The position numbers and the translations under genes are program-made. The notes below the pieces were generated by a model, which did not search any database, was not told the origin of the DNA, and saw nothing but the letters and a program-made list of their open reading frames with translations. DNA of 64,000 nucleotides from JBGPGW01 sp046349515 (GTDB lineage Bacteria; Pseudomonadota; Alphaproteobacteria; CADEGL01). The stretch spans positions 1 through 64,000 of the forward strand of contig JAXMCE010000008.1 in the NCBI GenBank assembly GCA_046349515.1. Direction: 5' to 3'. Each line of letters starts with the position of its first letter. Positions within the stretch are counted from its first letter, which is position 1. This document shows positions 60,004 through 64,000 of this stretch, in pieces.

Positions 60004-61164
60004 ATGACGGCCATTCCCGCGATCGAATTCACTGCCCCCGCTCTTCCGCCCGAGGCCCATGATGCGCGACAGCGCGTGCGCTCGTTCCTCGAGGCCGAGC
60101 GCGCCGCGGGACGCTTCACCCCCCACCGCTCGTCCTGGAACACTTTCGATGCCGAATTCACGCGGCGCGCGGGTGAGGCCGGCTTCATCGGCGTGACCTG
60201 GCCCAAGCGCTATGGCGGGCAGGAGCTCTCCTCCCTCGCGCGCTACGTCATCACCGAGGAGATGCTGGCGTCGGGCGCGCCCTGCTTCGCCCACTGGATC
60301 GCCGACCGGCAGTCGGGCCCGCAGATCCTCCGTTACGGCAGCGAGCGGGCGAAGGAGACGATCCTGCCGCGAATCGCGAGCGGCCAATGCTCCTTCGGAA
60401 TCGGCATGAGCGAGCCCGAATCCGGCTCCGACCTCGCGGCCGTGCGCACGCGCGCCGAGCGGCGCGGCAAGGGCTGGGTCATCAACGGCAGCAAGATCTG
60501 GACCTCGAACGCGCACCGGGTCCACTACCTGATCGCGCTCGTCCGCACGGGTGAGGCGGGCGACGATCGGCACCGCGGCCTCTCGCAATTCATCATCGAC
60601 ATGAACGCGCCAGGCGTCTCGACGCGGCCCATCCACAATCTCGCGGGCAATCACGAGTTCAACGAAGTGTTCTTCCGCGACTACGCGGTCGAAGACGACA
60701 TGATGGTCGGGCGCGAAGGTGACGGCTGGTCCATGGTGACGTCCGAGCTTGCCTTCGAGCGCTCGGGGCCGGACCGGTTTCTCTCGGACTACCGGCTCCT
60801 CGTCGAGCTGATCGACCGCATCGGGCGGGAGCCGGGCGAGCGTCAGGCGGTCGAGCTCGGGCGCCTCGTCGCCCATCTCGCCTCCCTCCGCCGCATGTCG
60901 ATCTCGATCGCAGGCCTGCTCGACGCGGGCCGCAATCCCAACACCGAGGCGGCGCTCGTGAAAGACGTCGGGACGACCTTCGAGCGCGAGATCCCCGAGA
61001 TGGCGCGCCGCCTCGTGCCGTCCGAAGCGAGTCCCGGCGATTCGGGCGATCCTTACGCCGAGGCCCTCGCCCATGTGCTGCTCCATGCGCCCTCCTTCAC
61101 GCTCCGTGGGGGCACGACCGAAATCTTGCGCGGCGTGATCGCGCGCGGCCTAGGCCTCAGGTGA
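60004..61164 (+). CDS. Acyl-CoA dehydrogenase family protein (first of a pair)
   Basis: A 386-residue acyl-CoA dehydrogenase: an N-terminal helical domain, GMSEPESGSDLAAVRTRAE (FAD-loop block), GSKIWTSNAHR, and a C-terminal RGGTTEILRGVIARGLGL. It is followed at once by a shorter second family member, as in heteromeric alpha2-beta2 ACADs of steroid or branched-acyl catabolism. The GGGGAGG ribosome-binding sequence touches the ATG with almost no spacer, which is unusual. It belongs to the flavoprotein-CoA run. Confidence 0.88.
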   Translation: MTAIPAIEFTAPALPPEAHDARQRVRSFLEAERAAGRFTPHRSSWNTFDAEFTRRAGEAGFIGVTWPKRYGGQELSSLARYVITEEMLASGAPCFAHWIADRQSGPQILRYGSERAKETILPRIASGQCSFGIGMSEPESGSDLAAVRTRAERRGKGWVINGSKIWTSNAHRVHYLIALVRTGEAGDDRHRGLSQFIIDMNAPGVSTRPIHNLAGNHEFNEVFFRDYAVEDDMMVGREGDGWSMVTSELAFERSGPDRFLSDYRLLVELIDRIGREPGERQAVELGRLVAHLASLRRMSISIAGLLDAGRNPNTEAALVKDVGTTFEREIPEMARRLVPSEASPGDSGDPYAEALAHVLLHAPSFTLRGGTTEILRGVIARGLGLR

Positions 61165-61172
61165 CGCACGCC

Positions 61173-62249
61173 ATGCCCCCCTCGCCCGCACCGGATGAAT
61201 TGGGCTCGATCGTCCTCGACCAGGCCGATCGCCTGTTCGCCCAGCATGCGACGCGAGAGACGCTCGCGGGCGCCGAGCGCGGCGCGTTTCCGGCCCCGTT
61301 GTGGGATGCGATCGAGGCGGCGGGTTTGCCGCTGGCCCTTGTCCCGGAATCGAAGGACGGCGCCGGCCTCTCTCCGCGGGAGGCGCTCGGCCTCATCCGC
61401 CGCTCGGCCTATCACACGATTCCGGTGCCGCTTGGCGAGACCATGATCGCCGCGGCACTCTGGGCGGAAGCGTCGGGCTCGGCGCTCAAGGGCGCGGCCT
61501 CGCTCGCGCCAGCGAACACATCCGATCGCATGACCATCAAGCGCATCGGCAACGGCTACACGCTCGACGGGCGAGCGACGCGCGTTCCCTGGGCCGATCA
61601 GGTCGACCATGTCCTCGTCTTCGCGCGGGACGCGACGGGCGCCGGGTTCCTCGCGCTCGTGCCGCGCGGCGCGGGGGCGTGCGAGCCGCACCGCAATCTC
61701 GCGAACGAGCGGCGCGACACGCTCGTCTTCGAGGGAGCGGCGGTCGATGCCGTGCGTCCGGCGCCTGCGGGACTCGCCGACGGCCTCCTCCGCCACGGCG
61801 CCGTTCTCCGCGCGGCGCAAATGGCGGGCGCCATGGAGCGGAGCCTCGACCACGCCCTCGCCCACGCGAATGAGCGCCGGCAGTTCGGCCGTCCCATCGC
61901 CAAGTTCCAGGCGATCCAGCATTTGCTGGCCGAAGCCGCTGGACACTACGCCGCCGCCTCGGCGGCGGCCGATCTCGCGGCGGACGCCTATGGCGGCCCT
62001 GGCTTCGCGCTCGCCGTCGCCATCGCCAAGGCGCGGACGGGCGAGGCGGCAGGCCGCGTCGCCGCCATCTGCCACCAGGTCCACGCGGCCATGGGATTCA
62101 CCCAGGAGCATCCGCTCCACTTCGCGACGCGCCGCCTCTGGTCGTGGCGTGACGAATTCGGCAACGAAACTTTCTGGCAGGAGCGCATCGGCCGCCTCAT
62201 CGCGGCAGCCGGCGGCGAGGCGCTCTGGCCGACCCTCGTCGGGATGTGA
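61173..62249 (+). CDS. Acyl-CoA dehydrogenase family protein (second of a pair, shorter)
   Basis: A 358-residue acyl-CoA dehydrogenase-fold protein. It lacks the standard FAD-binding GSD block of the first protein (central residues read VLVFARDATGAGFLALVPRG) and has ERRQFGRPIAKFQAIQHLLAEAA and GFTQEHPLHFATRRLW. Short, degenerate members like this form the second subunit of heteromeric ACADs. The start at 61173 follows AGGTGA at normal distance; a GTG at 61161 that overlaps the previous stop is possible. Confidence 0.82.
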   Translation: MPPSPAPDELGSIVLDQADRLFAQHATRETLAGAERGAFPAPLWDAIEAAGLPLALVPESKDGAGLSPREALGLIRRSAYHTIPVPLGETMIAAALWAEASGSALKGAASLAPANTSDRMTIKRIGNGYTLDGRATRVPWADQVDHVLVFARDATGAGFLALVPRGAGACEPHRNLANERRDTLVFEGAAVDAVRPAPAGLADGLLRHGAVLRAAQMAGAMERSLDHALAHANERRQFGRPIAKFQAIQHLLAEAAGHYAAASAAADLAADAYGGPGFALAVAIAKARTGEAAGRVAAICHQVHAAMGFTQEHPLHFATRRLWSWRDEFGNETFWQERIGRLIAAAGGEALWPTLVGM

Positions 62250-62268
62250 GCGCTGGCCGGGCCCAATC

Positions 62269-63534
62269 ATGACCGAGAAGAGCGCATCGAAGACGAGCGT
62301 GCTCAAGGACGGCCCGCTCAGCGGAATCCGGGTGCTCGATCTCACGAGCGTCATCATGGGGCCGTTCGCGACCCACATCCTCGCGGATCTGGGGGCCGAC
62401 GTGATCAAGGTCGAAAGCCCGGAGGGCGACTCGCTCCGCTATCACCGCCCGCTCCGGAGCCCGGCGATGAGCGGAAACATCCTAAACCTTCATCGCAATA
62501 AACGAGGAATAATCCTTGATTTAAAACGAGAAGAATGTCGGTCGGCTCTCGACTGCCTGATTGCCAAGGCCGACGTCTTCGTCCACAGCATGCGCCCCAA
62601 GGCGATCGATCGCCTCGGGTACGGATATGACCGGGTGCGCGCCCTCCGCCCGGACATCATCTATTGCGGCGCCTACGGCTTCGGCGCGCGCGGCCCCTAC
62701 GGCGACAAGGCGGCCTATGACGACGTCATCCAGGCGGCCTCCGGCATCGCGGCGCTCATCGGCGCGGTCGAGGGGGAGCCCCGCTACGTGCCCACGGTCA
62801 TCTGCGACAAGATGGCGGGCCAGGCCGCGGCCTACGCGATCCTCGCCGCCCTCTTTCACCGCGAGCGCGGCGGCGGCGGACAGGCGATCGAAGTGCCCAT
62901 GTTCGAGACCATCGTCGAGCTCAACTTCTTCGAGCACATCAACGGCTTCGCCTTCGAGCCGCCGCTCGGCGGCCCTGGCTATGCGCGCCTTCTCAACAAG
63001 GCGCGGCATCCCTACCGCACGGCGGACGGGCACCTCTGCATCCTTCCCTACTCCGACCGCAACTGGCAGGACCTCTACGATTTCCTCGGGCGCCACGACC
63101 TCAAGGACGATCCGCGTTTCGTGACCATGCCCGACCGCGTCGCGCATATCGACATCCTCTACGGCATGATCGAGGCCGAGGCGCCGAAGCGGACCACCGC
63201 CGCCTGGGTTGCGTTCTGCGATGGCGCAAGCATCCCCTGCATGCCGGTGATGCGTCTCGAGGATCTGCCCGACGACCCGCATGTGAAGGCGGTCGGCCTC
63301 TTCCAGCCGGCCGAGCACCCAAGCGAGGGGCCCTATCGCGCGATCCGCGCGCCTGTCACCTTGAGCGCGTCCCCCTTCCGCATCCGCCGCCACGCGCCGC
63401 GCCTGGGCGAGCACACGGAAGAGGTGCTGGCAGAGGCGGGACTCAGTCGTGATGAGATCGCGCGCATCACCGAATCCGCTTCGCCGGCGACAGTGCCGAG
63501 CAAGGGCAAGCACGCGGGAAAGGCGAGGCCATGA
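62269..63534 (+). CDS. CaiB/BaiF-type (class III) CoA transferase
   Basis: A 421-residue family III CoA transferase: LDLTSVIMGPFATHILADLGADVIKVE at the start, RNKRGIILDLKREE, and the catalytic Asp in AAYDDVIQAASGIA. The later GGGQAIEVPMFETIVELNFFEH is a standard helix. It should move CoA from a donor acyl-CoA to the acid substrate, activating it for the acyl-CoA dehydrogenases beside it. A 63-bp stretch at 62475-62537 in this gene is AT-rich and full of rare codons. The last 15 residues are basic. The stop overlaps the next start by 4 bp. Confidence 0.88.
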   Translation: MTEKSASKTSVLKDGPLSGIRVLDLTSVIMGPFATHILADLGADVIKVESPEGDSLRYHRPLRSPAMSGNILNLHRNKRGIILDLKREECRSALDCLIAKADVFVHSMRPKAIDRLGYGYDRVRALRPDIIYCGAYGFGARGPYGDKAAYDDVIQAASGIAALIGAVEGEPRYVPTVICDKMAGQAAAYAILAALFHRERGGGGQAIEVPMFETIVELNFFEHINGFAFEPPLGGPGYARLLNKARHPYRTADGHLCILPYSDRNWQDLYDFLGRHDLKDDPRFVTMPDRVAHIDILYGMIEAEAPKRTTAAWVAFCDGASIPCMPVMRLEDLPDDPHVKAVGLFQPAEHPSEGPYRAIRAPVTLSASPFRIRRHAPRLGEHTEEVLAEAGLSRDEIARITESASPATVPSKGKHAGKARP

Positions 63535-64000
63535 CCGAGCATCTCAAATTCTCCATTGCCGATGGCGTCGCGCGCATCGTGCTCGATCGGCCCGAACGCA
63601 TGAACGCCTTCACCTTCGCCATGGTCGACGCCTGGGCGGACGCGCTCGTCGAGTGCCGGACAAACCCGGACGTCAAAGTCGTGCTCGTGACCGGCACGGG
63701 GAAGGCCTTCTGCAGCGGGGGCGACATCGTCGAGATGGGCGACCGGCTCAACCAGACGCCCGAGCAGCGCAAGGCCGAGCTCGCGCACCGCATCCAGCGC
63801 ATTCCCTTGGCGCTCGAGGACCTGGACAAGCCGGTGATCGCAGCGGTGAACGGCGTCGCGACGGGGGCCGGCATGGATCTCGCCCTCATGTGCGACATCC
63901 GCTACGCGGCCGAGAGCGCGCGCTTCGCCGAGACCTACATCAAGGTCGGCCTCGTCCCGGGCGCCGGCGGCGCGCACTTCCTGCCGCGGCTTGTCGGGCT
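63531..64000 (+). CDS. Enoyl-CoA hydratase/isomerase family protein (partial at window end)
   Basis: The first 156 codons of a crotonase-fold gene, running off the window. It begins TEHLKFSIADGVARIVLDRPERMNAF; the oxyanion-hole blocks are KAFCSGGDI and NGVATGAGMDLALMCDIR, and ETYIKVGLVPGAGGAHFLPRL follows. Where crotonase has catalytic Glu144 this protein has Asp (MDLAL), and the Glu164 position falls on Tyr or Thr, so it may be an isomerase (PaaG-like) or a different hydratase. It overlaps the CoA transferase stop by ATGA. Part of the CoA run. Confidence 0.85.
   Translation, partial: MTEHLKFSIADGVARIVLDRPERMNAFTFAMVDAWADALVECRTNPDVKVVLVTGTGKAFCSGGDIVEMGDRLNQTPEQRKAELAHRIQRIPLALEDLDKPVIAAVNGVATGAGMDLALMCDIRYAAESARFAETYIKVGLVPGAGGAHFLPRLVG

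Noticed and set aside
1..64000. tRNA, rRNA, transposase, prophage or defence-system genes
   Set aside because: I looked for TPsiC-like motifs, transposase DDE blocks, phage structural genes and known defence domains on both strands and found none that I could support.

Overview
The window is 64 kb of GC-rich chromosome, probably from an alphaproteobacterium (Hyphomicrobiales- or Rhodospirillales-like). This is inferred from gene families and from one dispersed palindromic repeat family; there is no rRNA or taxonomic marker to prove it. I saw no tRNA, rRNA, CRISPR array, transposase, integrase or phage gene. Nearly all of it is accessory catabolic and redox chromosome in short operons: Rieske oxygenases, short-chain dehydrogenases (SDR), flavoenzymes, molybdoenzymes, peptidases and transporters.

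Layout. 0-7 kb: end of a mazG-like gene, then a minus-strand block with a SoeABC/DmsABC-type membrane molybdoenzyme (soeA-soeB-soeC), a beta-hydroxyacid dehydrogenase, and a protein that joins a 2Fe-2S ferredoxin domain, a class III nucleotidyl cyclase and a Rieske domain. 7-10 kb: alpha/beta hydrolase, Asp/Glu racemase-family protein and an atypical SDR, bracketed by copies of one palindromic repeat. 10-24 kb: two Rieske oxygenases, class II aldolase, an orphan molybdenum hydroxylase large subunit, small envelope proteins, NTF2-like proteins, nitrilase-family amidase, GNAT, two RidA proteins, a VOC protein and a GlxA-type regulator. 24-33 kb: DUF1272, VOC, MFS, MocR-type regulator divergent from an AhpD-like gene and a cupin, an AT-rich noncoding island, then a Gre-factor-like gene, peptide deformylase and a BisC-type sulfoxide reductase, closed by a terminator. 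33-41 kb: amino-acid-type binding protein, creatinase-like M24 protein, third Rieske oxygenase, two LLM flavin monooxygenases around a GntR/FCD regulator with a clear operator, an orphan MlaF-like ATPase, a cupin. 41-50 kb: duplicated DHA2 efflux pumps, two canonical SDRs, an AEC carrier, a second atypical SDR, a second M24 protein. 50-64 kb: M20 peptidase-FtsH-M24 operon, divergent from a long plus-strand run with a dimethylglycine/sarcosine dehydrogenase-like protein, three tandem sarcosine-oxidase-like flavoproteins, a pair of acyl-CoA dehydrogenases, a CaiB-type CoA transferase and the start of an enoyl-CoA hydratase.

How it may fit together (inference). The three Rieske oxygenases carry a Glu at the position that bridges the Rieske and mononuclear iron sites, as in carnitine monooxygenase CntA. 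With the DMGDH/sarcosine-oxidase-like enzymes, two creatinase-like M24 proteins and the CoA-transferase/acyl-CoA dehydrogenase run, this suggests breakdown of N-methylated amines, betaines or modified amino acids, ending in CoA-linked oxidation. The molybdoenzymes, the iron-sulfur cyclase and the BisC-type reductase add a sulfur/redox theme. The most unusual single protein is the ferredoxin-cyclase-Rieske fusion. Other points of note are lysine/alanine/arginine-rich tails on three unrelated enzymes, two SDRs without the YxxxK catalytic pair, an AT-rich intergenic island, and a rare-codon cluster inside the CoA transferase gene.
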